Source: an uncultured bacterium
GTDB lineage: Bacteria; Actinomycetota; Actinomycetes; S36-B12; CAIKAW01
NCBI GenBank assembly: GCA_903825575.1
Contig: CAIKAW010000046.1
Coordinates: 30,277-94,276 of the forward strand
DNA: 64,000 bases
Direction: 5' to 3'
Shown here: one piece after another, positions 47,249-55,933 of the stretch
How positions within the stretch are numbered: the stretch's first letter is position 1
How the letters are laid out: each line of letters opens with the position of its first letter
Notes under the pieces: model-generated
Told to the model about the DNA's origin: nothing
Databases searched by the model: none
The model's input: only the letters and a program-made list of their open reading frames with translations
Made by a program: the position numbers and the translations under genes

Positions 47249-48097
47249 TCAGGCCGGGTAGTCGTAGACGCCACGACCGACCTTGCGGCCAAGCCGGCCT
47301 TCGGCGACGTAGTCGATCATCATCGAGCAAGGTCGGTACTTCTCACCTAGGTTGGCGTGCAGGTACTCCAGGACCTTCAGGCGCACATCCCAGCCAACCA
47401 AGTCGCCCAATTCAAAGGGCCCCATCGGGTGGTTCAGTCCCAATTTCAGGGCAGTGTCAATGTCCTTCGCGCTGGCAACGCCGGCCTCGAGCATGCAGAA
47501 GGCTTCGTTCCCGATCAACGCATTGATCCGACTCGCGACGAATCCTGGGGAATCGGCTAGGACAACTGGTTCCTTGCCCAGTTCGCGGGCCAGAGTTTGG
47601 GCAGCGGCAATTGCCTCGGCTGAGGTCCTTGTGCCACGTACTACTTCAACGAGTTGCATCTTGGGTACGGGGTTGAAGAAGTGCAGGCCCACGAGTCGGC
47701 TTGGGGTCCCAATACCCTCGGCCATTTCGGTGATGCTGAGGGCGGACGTATTCGAACCAAGGAGGGCGTCGACTGGTGCCGATTCGCAGGCGACGCGCAG
47801 CACATCAACCTTGATCGGCATGCTTTCGATCACGGTTTCAATGACGGCGTAGGCATCGCGGCAAGCCAGTGCCAGGTCCGTGCTGACGCTCAGCCGGGCT
47901 ATCGCTACCGCAGTGTCGGGCCCTGAAGTGCGATCAATCCGCCGCGCGATGGCGTCACTTGCGGCCTCGAGGGCATCTAAAGATAGGTCTACCAATCGGG
48001 TTTCGAAGCCAGCCAGCAGGCCGACTTGGGCGATTCCCTGGCCCATGGTTCCCGCTCCGACGACGACTAGCACTCGGGTGGCCTCGGTGTCGCCCAT
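47249..48097 (-). CDS. 3-hydroxyacyl-CoA dehydrogenase (3-hydroxybutyryl-CoA dehydrogenase-like)
   Basis: VVVGAGTMGQGIAQVGLLAGF, SNTSALSITEMAEG, RLVGLHFFNPVPKMQLVEVV; ATG 48097 with AGGAGGG SD preferred over 48196. Confidence 0.93.
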   Translation of the reverse strand: MGDTEATRVLVVVGAGTMGQGIAQVGLLAGFETRLVDLSLDALEAASDAIARRIDRTSGPDTAVAIARLSVSTDLALACRDAYAVIETVIESMPIKVDVLRVACESAPVDALLGSNTSALSITEMAEGIGTPSRLVGLHFFNPVPKMQLVEVVRGTRTSAEAIAAAQTLARELGKEPVVLADSPGFVASRINALIGNEAFCMLEAGVASAKDIDTALKLGLNHPMGPFELGDLVGWDVRLKVLEYLHANLGEKYRPCSMMIDYVAEGRLGRKVGRGVYDYPA

Positions 48098-48152
48098 TTG
48101 TCCACCCTCCTGGTTTTGGCTCCAACACTGTCCCGCTCTGGGCGGAGAACTA

Positions 48153-48172
48153 GATCCTCGATGATTGATGGT
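48153..48172 (-). promoter_or_regulatory. Candidate GntR operator copy C upstream of the 3-hydroxyacyl-CoA dehydrogenase operon
   Basis: Minus strand ACCATCAATCATCGAGGATC matches 17/20 to AGCATCAATAATCGAGTATC (site B). Confidence 0.6.
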
Positions 48173-48254
48173 AGAGGGGAGAGCACTCGCGTGCAAGGGT
48201 CAGGCCCAGGCCCGGGTGATTGGGAGGGTCACTTGCCAGGGGCGCGCCCGGAAG

Positions 48255-48935
48255 CTAGGCGCGCGAAGTCGCCTTGCCCTGCTCGTGCGGGAGCATTTCG
48301 TAGACGTTTTGGTGGTCGCGGAGCAACGCGCAGACCAGGTCCACATCACCGGACTTCACCGCCTCCAGAATTGGGGCGTGACGCTCGGCGGCCTCGACCA
48401 GATCCACGACGGTTGTGATCGTGGTCGCGAGCAATCTCGCCTCGACCGATAGTGACTCCCAGGCCACCAATAGCGCCGAGTTGCCGGCAGCCACGACGAT
48501 CGCCCGGTGAAAAGCGGTGTTCTGGGTCGAGTAGGACCGAAGGTCTTGGGCTCGCGCGGCCAGTCGCATGGCAGCCAATGGTGTTTCGAGCGGCTCTGGG
48601 TCGGCGGCCAGGGCAGGCACTGCGGTCTGCGCAGCTAGATCTTCTAACACCGCTCGTACGGGATGGACGCTAGCCAATTCCGCGTCGGTCATGTGTCCTC
48701 TAACTCGGGTGCCCCGGTAGGGGGCCGAGTCAACGAAGCCCAACCCCTCGAGCTCGCGCAATGCCTCGCGCACCGACCCTTGACTGACGCCGAGCTCTCG
48801 GGCAATGCGGGTTTCGACAAGTCGTTCGCCCGGCTCAAAGTCGCCGCCGAGGATCCTTTCCAGGATAATCTGCCGAACCTGCGCGCTGATCATCGTCCGG
48901 TGGACCCGATCGCTCGCATTGGCCTGGGTGTCCAA
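48255..48935 (-). CDS. GntR-family (FadR/FCD) transcriptional regulator
   Basis: LGVSQGSVREALRELEGLGFV wHTH; FCD-like C-terminal NTAFHRAIVVAAGN...ERHAPILEAVKSGD. Confidence 0.9.
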   Translation of the reverse strand: MDTQANASDRVHRTMISAQVRQIILERILGGDFEPGERLVETRIARELGVSQGSVREALRELEGLGFVDSAPYRGTRVRGHMTDAELASVHPVRAVLEDLAAQTAVPALAADPEPLETPLAAMRLAARAQDLRSYSTQNTAFHRAIVVAAGNSALLVAWESLSVEARLLATTITTVVDLVEAAERHAPILEAVKSGDVDLVCALLRDHQNVYEMLPHEQGKATSRA

Positions 48936-49042
48936 TTCAGCCCCCTCCAGCTACGTGCGACGGTAAGGCTCCAGAGCATAGGAGAAAGCAGGCAAGCAGC
49001 CGGTCAGACCCACCAGCAAGGCCAACCGGTCCCCAACCCCCG

Positions 49043-49079
49043 TTGCTTGACAAGCGAGTATAGATAATCGAGTATCGGC
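49043..49079 (+). promoter_or_regulatory. Promoter/operator site A (TTGACA-N17-GAGTAT with embedded palindrome GATAATCGAGTATC)
   Basis: TTGCTTGACAAGCGAGTATAGATAATCGAGTATCGGC in the gntR/49100 divergent intergenic region; 34/37 identical to site B. Confidence 0.75.
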
Positions 49080-49099
49080 GATTGGAAGGGGTGCAACCT

Positions 49100-49945
49100 A
49101 TGCGCGTAGCCGTGATCGGGATTGGTTTGATGGGCGCCGCCATCGCGCGTCGACTCGATGAGGTTGGGGGTTTTGACCTCGTCCTGTGGAACCGAACCCA
49201 GGCTCGCGCCGAGGAACTCGGGTTCGGCACCGTGGCCCAGACGCCCGCGGCAGCCGTCCTAGGCGCTGACCTGATCGTGACCAGCCTGTTGGATCCCAAG
49301 GCGATGCGCAGCGTGTTTGCTGGCACCGAGGGCATTCTGACCTCAATAGCCAACCAACTGGTCCTCGAGACCAGCACCGGCGGCCCGGCTGTCCTGCTCG
49401 AACTCACCGGTCTCCTTGCGGAGAAGGGCTCATCGCTAATCGACAGCCCTTTGCTGGGTAGCACCGGCGCGGTTCTAAGCGGCACCCTCGACATAATCCT
49501 GGGCGGGGACGACTCGGACATCGAACGGGCGTGGCCCGTGATCTCCGCGCTGGGTGAAGCACGCCGGGTCGGCAAGGTAGGCGACGCCGCCCAATTGAAG
49601 TTGGTGCACAACACCATGTTGGCGGTCGTCTCTGCAATCACAGCCGAGGTGCTCGTCGCTGCGACTGCTGCGGGCATAGATCGGGTCGAGGCATTCACAA
49701 TGCTCACTCGGATCTCGCCCTACATGAAGCGTCGCGAGGGCGGCTTCCTTCACGAAGAATTCAACTCCGTCTCATTCGCAATGACCGGTGTGGTCAAGGA
49801 TCTGGATCTGGCCATCGACTTGTTCCACGATGTCGATGCCTCGATGCCGTTGACGGTGTTGGCGCGCGAGTTATATGCCGAAGCCACCCGCGAGAATGGC
49901 GATCTGGATATGTCTGCGATCATTCGCCGATACCAGAACGCCTAG
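49100..49945 (+). CDS. NAD(P)-dependent 3-hydroxyisobutyrate dehydrogenase-family oxidoreductase
   Basis: MRVAVIGIGLMGAAIARRLDEVGGFDLVLWNRT; KLVHNTMLAVVSAITAEVL. ATG 49100 preferred over TTG 49082. Confidence 0.88.
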   Translation: MRVAVIGIGLMGAAIARRLDEVGGFDLVLWNRTQARAEELGFGTVAQTPAAAVLGADLIVTSLLDPKAMRSVFAGTEGILTSIANQLVLETSTGGPAVLLELTGLLAEKGSSLIDSPLLGSTGAVLSGTLDIILGGDDSDIERAWPVISALGEARRVGKVGDAAQLKLVHNTMLAVVSAITAEVLVAATAAGIDRVEAFTMLTRISPYMKRREGGFLHEEFNSVSFAMTGVVKDLDLAIDLFHDVDASMPLTVLARELYAEATRENGDLDMSAIIRRYQNA

Positions 49946-49954
49946 ATCCAAGGA

Positions 49955-50755
49955 GTGGTACCTGTGGCTGAGCCAAGGCAGTATCAGACGATCGAATGCC
50001 GCGAAGACGGACCGGTACTCACGCTGACACTGAATCGCCCAGACAACGGAAACATGTTCAACACCACGATGCTTCGTGAGATCTTGATCGCGCTTGAAGA
50101 CTGTCGCCGTGAGACACGGACCCGGGTAGTTGTTATTACTGGCGCTGGCGAACGCTTCTTCTGCATCGGTGGGGAGAAAGACGAACTCGAGAACACCTTG
50201 GGCTACCCAGGCGTGCTTCCCGTGGTCGATGTCTACTCCGCGATCGAGCGCCTTCCGAAACCTGTAATTGCGGCGGTCAACGGATATGCGGTCGGTGGCG
50301 GCAATGTGCTCCAGGTCGTATGCGATATCTCGATCGCCAAGGAATCTGCTGTCTTCCGTCAAGTTGGTCCCATGATGGGAAGTTACGACGCAGGCTATGG
50401 CACGTGGAATCTTGAGGACCTGATTGGCCGCAAGCGGGCCAAGGAAATGTGGTTCTTGAATGACAAGGTTTCTTCGGCGCGTGCGCTGGAAATCGGACTC
50501 GTCAACATGGTCGTTCCAGATGACGAGTTTGAAGCCGAGGTTCGGCGGGTTGCCCTCCAAATTTCCGAACGGGGATCGCACGCACTGCGGGCGGTTAAGG
50601 CGTCCTTTGCGGCACGTACTGGTGGCGTTGAAGCAATGTCTCGGATAGCTAATGACCTACTGATGCCGTACTACTTGCGCACGGATGAATCTCATGAACT
50701 GAGTGCAGCCTTCCGCGAGAAGCGAACGCCCGACCCGGAGCACTTCAACAACTGA
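49955..50755 (+). CDS. Crotonase-family protein resembling MenB/BadI (Dieckmann-type ring-forming/ring-cleaving)
   Basis: GYAVGGGNVLQVVCDISIAKESAVFRQVGPMMGSYDAGYGTWNLEDLIGRKRAKEMWFL resembles the D-x-GYGT segment of MenB/BadI. Confidence 0.85.
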   Translation: MVPVAEPRQYQTIECREDGPVLTLTLNRPDNGNMFNTTMLREILIALEDCRRETRTRVVVITGAGERFFCIGGEKDELENTLGYPGVLPVVDVYSAIERLPKPVIAAVNGYAVGGGNVLQVVCDISIAKESAVFRQVGPMMGSYDAGYGTWNLEDLIGRKRAKEMWFLNDKVSSARALEIGLVNMVVPDDEFEAEVRRVALQISERGSHALRAVKASFAARTGGVEAMSRIANDLLMPYYLRTDESHELSAAFREKRTPDPEHFNN

Positions 50756-50823
50756 TTACCTAAGGCCGCTGTCGGGAAACCTCCAACGCCCTGTGGTCGG
50801 ACTCATGCCGAAAGGCGGGCACG

Positions 50824-51822
50824 ATGAGAACTACCTCCGCCGCAGCGCTTGACCTTGGCTTGCGCGCCCTCTTAGCTTGGGGCGTCCCGCCTGCGGCCGC
50901 AGAATTGCAGGTCCACACGCTGGTAGAGGCGGAACTTCGGGGACATCCATCTCACGGTCTGGCCCGTTTGCCCCGGGTCATAGATCGAATCGAAGCCGGA
51001 GTGACGGATCCGAAGGCCGTCGGGAGTCACACGTGGACCGCCGAAGGGGCCCTAACGGTCGATGGTCAACATGGGCTAGGGCCTGTTGTGGCGGTGGCCG
51101 CGCTCGACGCGCTCGAGTCTCGCGTCGGTCGGACTGGAATTGCTTATGCAGCACTCCATTCAAGCGATCATCTAGGCATGTTGTCGTGGTATGTCGAAAG
51201 GCTGGCGTCGCGGGGATTCATCGCCATTGCTACCACCACAAGTGAAGCACTAGTCCATCCCTGGGGAGGTCGCTACGCGACCCAGGGAACTAATCCACTT
51301 GCGCTGGGGATCCCCGCCCTGCCCGAGCCACTCGTGGTCGACATGTCCACCGGCGTGATCTCCATGGGCAAGATTCACGACTATGCCGCACGTGGAATAC
51401 CGCTCGAGGATGGCTGGGCACTTGATGCAGCCGGTGAACCAACTACCGTCGCTCACGATGCTCGGGCTGGTTCAATTGCTCCGTTCGGAGGCGCCAAGGG
51501 ATATGCACTCGGAATCGCTCTGGAGGTTCTAATCGCCAGCCTTAGTGGAAGTGCACTGGGCACCGATGTTCGAGGCACTCTCGACGCAGTGAACTATTGC
51601 ACTAAGGGCGACATCTTCATCGTCATCGACGCACGATCAACACAAGGAATCGGCCCCACAACCGACTACCTGAATTCCGTGCGGAAGTCCGAGCCGGCCG
51701 ATCCGAACCAGCCGATCCTGATTCCCGGTGATCGCGCGCGTGCACGACGCTTAGTTGCGGCTGAGACGGGATTCGATGTCACTGATGAAACGTGGAACCG
51801 ACTTCTAGAGCGAGCGGGGTGA
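50824..51822 (+). CDS. Ldh family oxidoreductase (malate/ureidoglycolate/lactate dehydrogenase type)
   Basis: HPSHGLARLPRVIDRI, NSSDHLGMLSWY-like HSSDHLGMLSWYV, YATQGTNPLALGIPA, FGGAKGYALGIALEVL. Confidence 0.9.
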   Translation: MRTTSAAALDLGLRALLAWGVPPAAAELQVHTLVEAELRGHPSHGLARLPRVIDRIEAGVTDPKAVGSHTWTAEGALTVDGQHGLGPVVAVAALDALESRVGRTGIAYAALHSSDHLGMLSWYVERLASRGFIAIATTTSEALVHPWGGRYATQGTNPLALGIPALPEPLVVDMSTGVISMGKIHDYAARGIPLEDGWALDAAGEPTTVAHDARAGSIAPFGGAKGYALGIALEVLIASLSGSALGTDVRGTLDAVNYCTKGDIFIVIDARSTQGIGPTTDYLNSVRKSEPADPNQPILIPGDRARARRLVAAETGFDVTDETWNRLLERAG

Positions 51823-51829
51823 TCGCCAA

Positions 51830-52960
51830 GTGTCCAGTGCGATGCTTACGGCAGTAGCTGGCCGGTTGGTGCAGGCTTCCGACCGATCTGTGCACCAGGC
51901 TCTGGAGACCGTGGCTACTGGTACCGGGGCGTCCCGCGTCTCGCTTGCAGTCTTTCGAGGTAGCGAATTCGAAATGGTTGCTTTTGTTGGTCGATCGCTG
52001 CTGGCGCCCGGCGCACAGATGGACTGTGGAGCTTCATCTTTGTTTGAAACCACTAGGCGCGGCGAGGTATTTGTCGAGCAGGATTTTCAAAAGTCTCGTG
52101 GCTTTGACCGCCCGGTTGACCGTCTGATGCTGGCAAGTGGCTTCCGCTCGGCCTGCGCTATCCCGTTGGCAATGGGGTCGGAGACATTGGCCGCGCTCTC
52201 CTTGTCCTCGACCAGCACGGGGGCGATGGCGACTCAGCCTGTCTTGGATCTGCGATCGCTTGGCGCATTGTTCTGCTTGGCCCTAAATGGCCGCGATCTC
52301 TGGCGACCCACGCGCGTATTGATTTGCCACGATGACCCGCTTGTGGCTGGTGGAGTGGCCAGACTGCTTGAGTCGTCGTTGCAGGTAGCTGTGACGACTG
52401 TCTCCAACATCCATGAAGCCGGCGACGTCGACGATTCTTTTGACGCGGTTGTGAGCGACGTGAGCGTATTCGGGGGATCGTTGGCCGCTCTTCGAAGTGT
52501 TTGCCCGGCCGCACGACTGGTTCCACTAGTGGTGCTAGCTAGTTACGACACCGCCGAACACAGGATGTTGGCATATGCGGCTGGGGCCCGCTTCTTCCTG
52601 CCCAAGGCCGATGCAGGCACTCTGCCCGAAGTGCTAGCCGGGCTCTGGGACGGGACCCTGCCGATGCCCGTAATCAATACTGGATCCGAAGTTACCAACC
52701 CGATACCTAGCCTCACTCGTCGCGAAAGCGACGTTCTTGTGCTCCTTGATGAAGGTCTGACGGTGCGTCAAGTCGCCCGCCGACTTGAGGTTTCCGAGAC
52801 CACAACCAAGACCTACGTGCGAGGCCTGTTCACAAAACTCGACGCTCACTCCCGAGCGCAGGCGGTCCAAGTTGCTCGCCGCCAGGGCATCTTGCAGAGC
52901 CTGCTCGCCGCAAGAAGTCGGGCTGCGTCCGAACGCGTTGTCCCAGCAGAGGTCGGTTAG
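51830..52960 (+). CDS. GAF-REC-LuxR regulator
   Basis: N-terminal GAF-like region; receiver-like RVLICHDDPLVAGG...FDAVVSDVSV...FFLPKAD; C-terminal LTRRESDVLVLLDEGLTVRQVARRLEVSETTTKTYVRGLFTKL. Confidence 0.85.
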   Translation: MSSAMLTAVAGRLVQASDRSVHQALETVATGTGASRVSLAVFRGSEFEMVAFVGRSLLAPGAQMDCGASSLFETTRRGEVFVEQDFQKSRGFDRPVDRLMLASGFRSACAIPLAMGSETLAALSLSSTSTGAMATQPVLDLRSLGALFCLALNGRDLWRPTRVLICHDDPLVAGGVARLLESSLQVAVTTVSNIHEAGDVDDSFDAVVSDVSVFGGSLAALRSVCPAARLVPLVVLASYDTAEHRMLAYAAGARFFLPKADAGTLPEVLAGLWDGTLPMPVINTGSEVTNPIPSLTRRESDVLVLLDEGLTVRQVARRLEVSETTTKTYVRGLFTKLDAHSRAQAVQVARRQGILQSLLAARSRAASERVVPAEVG

Positions 52961-54171
52961 AGGGCCGACGCCAAGATCAATTCGAGGTCCGCAACCGTAA
53001 GCGGACGTGGGTTTAGCCGGATAAGTCGCTCGATACCGATGGCATCCCGGGCGATACCCGCAATATCGGCGGAGGTAATACCGATGGACGCGAGTCCAAC
53101 GCCAACTCCGACGTCTGTTCCAAGTCGGGCTACTGCGTCGGCGGCTTCCAATGCAGCCGCTGCATCGTCGAGATCAAGCGCCGGCTCAAGAAGTCTTGCG
53201 ATTTGCGCCAGTTCCTGAACCCGCACTGCTGCGTTGAAGCGCATCACTGCCGGCAACATCAGCGCAATCCCAAGGCCGTGCGGCGTCTTCGTCATGGCGC
53301 CGATTGGGTACTGCAGCGCGTGTGTGACGCCGGTGCCAGCAGCGCCGAAGGCCATGCCGGCCAGCAGACTGGCCAGCATCATTTGCTCGCGCGCTACTAA
53401 ATCATGGCCATTGGACACGGCATTGCGCAGCGACGTGGCGATCAACCCCACTGCCTTCATCGCGAGAGCGTCGGAGTAGGCGTTCTTCCCACTGAAGATC
53501 CGACCCAACTCGAGGTCCTCCGCGAAAGTGTCGTAGCTGGCTGTGCACAAGGATTCGATGGCGTGCGAGAGGGCATCTAGACCTGAGTGTGCGGTCACTG
53601 AAGGGGGACAGGTCAATGTGAGTTGGGGATCGTCGATCGCCCAGGCTGGAAGTAGATAGGTGGAGGAGACGCCAGCCTTGAGTTTGCGACGTTCGTCTCC
53701 GAACACGGCCACAGGTGTTACCTCGGAGCCGGTACCGGCCGTGGTTGGGATGGCAACCACCGGCAGGGTCGGGCCGGGGACTAGCGATTCGCCGTAGTAG
53801 TCGCTCAGTTCGCCACCGTGAGCCAGGAGCAGGGCTACCCCCTTGGCCAGATCGAGATTGCTGCCGCCGCCGACGCCGATTAATACATCGGGCGACTTTG
53901 CTCGTGCGAACTCGGCGGCGCGTTCAACGGTTATCCTTGACACCTCAGGCTCGCCACCGTCAAAGATGTCAAAGTCGACCGAGGCTGCGCGCAGCGAAGC
54001 AAGTACTGGTTCGATCACTCCCGCGCCAAGTAACACAGAATCGGTACAGACCAAGACTCGCGATCCAAGCCTTGAGGCGACCAGCCCGGTCCGTTGGACC
54101 ACTCCGGCGCCGAACAGGACTCGCCCGGCTGACGATGTTGCCCAACTCTTTGCCTCAATCGGCATCTTCAC
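52957..54171 (-). CDS. Iron-containing alcohol dehydrogenase
   Basis: GVGGGSNLDLAKGVALLL, IPTTAGTGSEVTPVAVF, HALQYPIGAMTKTPHGLGIALMLPAVMRFN. Confidence 0.93.
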   Translation of the reverse strand: MKMPIEAKSWATSSAGRVLFGAGVVQRTGLVASRLGSRVLVCTDSVLLGAGVIEPVLASLRAASVDFDIFDGGEPEVSRITVERAAEFARAKSPDVLIGVGGGSNLDLAKGVALLLAHGGELSDYYGESLVPGPTLPVVAIPTTAGTGSEVTPVAVFGDERRKLKAGVSSTYLLPAWAIDDPQLTLTCPPSVTAHSGLDALSHAIESLCTASYDTFAEDLELGRIFSGKNAYSDALAMKAVGLIATSLRNAVSNGHDLVAREQMMLASLLAGMAFGAAGTGVTHALQYPIGAMTKTPHGLGIALMLPAVMRFNAAVRVQELAQIARLLEPALDLDDAAAALEAADAVARLGTDVGVGVGLASIGITSADIAGIARDAIGIERLIRLNPRPLTVADLELILASAL

Positions 54172-54195
54172 TCCGTCGATTCGTTTTCGGTGAGC

Positions 54196-55161
54196 CTAAA
54201 AGCCGAAGAGAAGGCGAGCGTTCCTGTCGCTGATCAACTCAAAACTGGCTGCATCATCCTTAGTAGCGTCACGCAGCTCGGCAACCGGATCCGGTGTGGC
54301 TGTGTTGAAGGAGCAGTCCGACCCAACGAACACGTTTTCAGCGCCCGCAACGTCTATCAGGTAGCGCAATGCGCGGGCGTCGTGAGTGTGGGTATCAAAC
54401 TTCAGTCGCCCGACGTAACTCCAAGGATCGGCAGGGGCCCCCTTGAGCGCCGGATGCCAACTGGTGTTGTGTCGGAGCCGGCCATGCTGATACGGGAAGT
54501 AGCCACCGCCGAGCGCGACGATGACGGTCAGGTTCGAATAGCGGTCGAACAACCCGGACGTGATCAATCGAGATGATGCGACGGTGGCCTCGTATAGAAG
54601 TCCCCACACGATATCCGTTGCGTATTCGCGATCGGCCGGTTCGTACGCAGCATGCATCAGGACAGGAATCCGCGCTGCGTCAATCGCAGCCCAAAGGTCA
54701 GCAAACTGCGGTTCGTCTAGTCGCGGCCCTCCCATGCCAACTGAGGTGCCAAGTTCGATCCCCACACATCCAGCAGCCAGGGCTTCCTCTAGTACGGCGA
54801 CCGCCACAGTCGGATCCTGAACTGGCAGGTGCGCCATCCACTTGAGTTGCTCAGGCGCCGCGGCGCTGAACTCCGCAAGTCCCAAGTTGGTTTCACGGCA
54901 GATTGCACTAGCCAGCTCAATGTCAGCTTCGTAGTAGTAGAGCGGTTTCGGCGCGGCCGATACCACGGCTTTGTCGATGCCTCTGGCTGCCATCTCCGCC
55001 AGCTTGCCCTCGACTGAACGAAAACCTGGAACCACTTCGAAGTTGAAGATGTTCCCGCCGGTCCAGGTGTACCCGTCGAGATTGACTCCGTACCTGGGTT
55101 CAGTTCGGAGCAACTCGATTACGCGTTCGGGGATGACGTGGTTGTGCACATCGATGATCAC
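54196..55161 (-). CDS. Amidohydrolase family protein (ACMSD-like, amidohydrolase_2)
   Basis: MIIDVHNHVIPE, GIELGTSVGMGGPRLDEPQFADLWAAIDAARIPVLMHAA, FVGSDCSFNT. Confidence 0.9.
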   Translation of the reverse strand: MIIDVHNHVIPERVIELLRTEPRYGVNLDGYTWTGGNIFNFEVVPGFRSVEGKLAEMAARGIDKAVVSAAPKPLYYYEADIELASAICRETNLGLAEFSAAAPEQLKWMAHLPVQDPTVAVAVLEEALAAGCVGIELGTSVGMGGPRLDEPQFADLWAAIDAARIPVLMHAAYEPADREYATDIVWGLLYEATVASSRLITSGLFDRYSNLTVIVALGGGYFPYQHGRLRHNTSWHPALKGAPADPWSYVGRLKFDTHTHDARALRYLIDVAGAENVFVGSDCSFNTATPDPVAELRDATKDDAASFELISDRNARLLFGF

Positions 55162-55245
55162 GGCGATCGACCTTCCTCAAGCCTCATTCAGGACCGACCA
55201 GCCTCACCGGCGGAATCCCGACGCGGCCGGATACATGCAAAAGAG

Positions 55246-55287
55246 CCTCGCACACGCTGGCAACCCGTGCTGCCAGCGTGTGCGAGG
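55246..55287 (-). terminator. Intrinsic terminator (minus strand) downstream of the isochorismatase-family gene
   Basis: Perfect 17-bp stem CCTCGCACACGCTGGCA / TGCCAGCGTGTGCGAGG, 8-nt loop; minus-strand tail CTCTTTTGC. Confidence 0.85.
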
Positions 55288-55307
55288 GTTTAGCTAGTGC
55301 TGATCAA

Positions 55308-55922
55308 TTAGCGATTGATTGCGGCGATGATGTCGCCGGTGGACTCCCGTAGTGCAATGTTGGTCAGCGCGTAGTCGATGGCGGCGTGCTGCCAGTCGTC
55401 GCTGATCGTGGAGGTTCCATCAGTCACGACGACAACTCGGTATCCCGCATCCCCGGCGTACCGAGCCGTGCTCTCGATGCTCATGTTGGTCCATGCGCCG
55501 GTGATCATCAGGGTTTCAACGTTCAAGCCTGTCAGAACTACCTCAAGCTTGGTGCCATGAAAACCGTTTACGCGCATCTTCTCCAGCGTGAAGTCACCGG
55601 GCTGCGGCTCGACGCCGTCAGCTGGCGCTGCTCCCCACGACCCGCGTACCAATGCCTCGACTTCCACGATTCCTTGGAAGATTGGTGCGTTGAGCTTTAG
55701 GCCGGGAGCGCCAGCCTCAACGATGTAGTGCATGTGGATGACCGGGATTCCCTTGGCCCGACAGGCAGCAGCAAGCGCCGAAACATGCTCGATCAGGCCC
55801 TGAGAAGCGGCGTGGCCAGGAGCTCCACTGTCGGCCCATGCTCCGCCTTCGCTGACCACATCGTTCTGCAGATCCTGGATCAGTAGGGCCGTCGTCTTCG
55901 GGTCAATCTCAAAGTCGCTCAT
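55308..55922 (-). CDS. Cysteine hydrolase, isochorismatase family
   Basis: TTALLIQDLQNDVVSEGG, LTGLNVETLMITGAWTNMSIESTARYAGDAGYRVVVVTDGT (Cys position reads Thr/Asn, see findings). Confidence 0.85.
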   Translation of the reverse strand: MSDFEIDPKTTALLIQDLQNDVVSEGGAWADSGAPGHAASQGLIEHVSALAAACRAKGIPVIHMHYIVEAGAPGLKLNAPIFQGIVEVEALVRGSWGAAPADGVEPQPGDFTLEKMRVNGFHGTKLEVVLTGLNVETLMITGAWTNMSIESTARYAGDAGYRVVVVTDGTSTISDDWQHAAIDYALTNIALRESTGDIIAAINR

Positions 55923-55933
55923 TGTTTTGCTCC

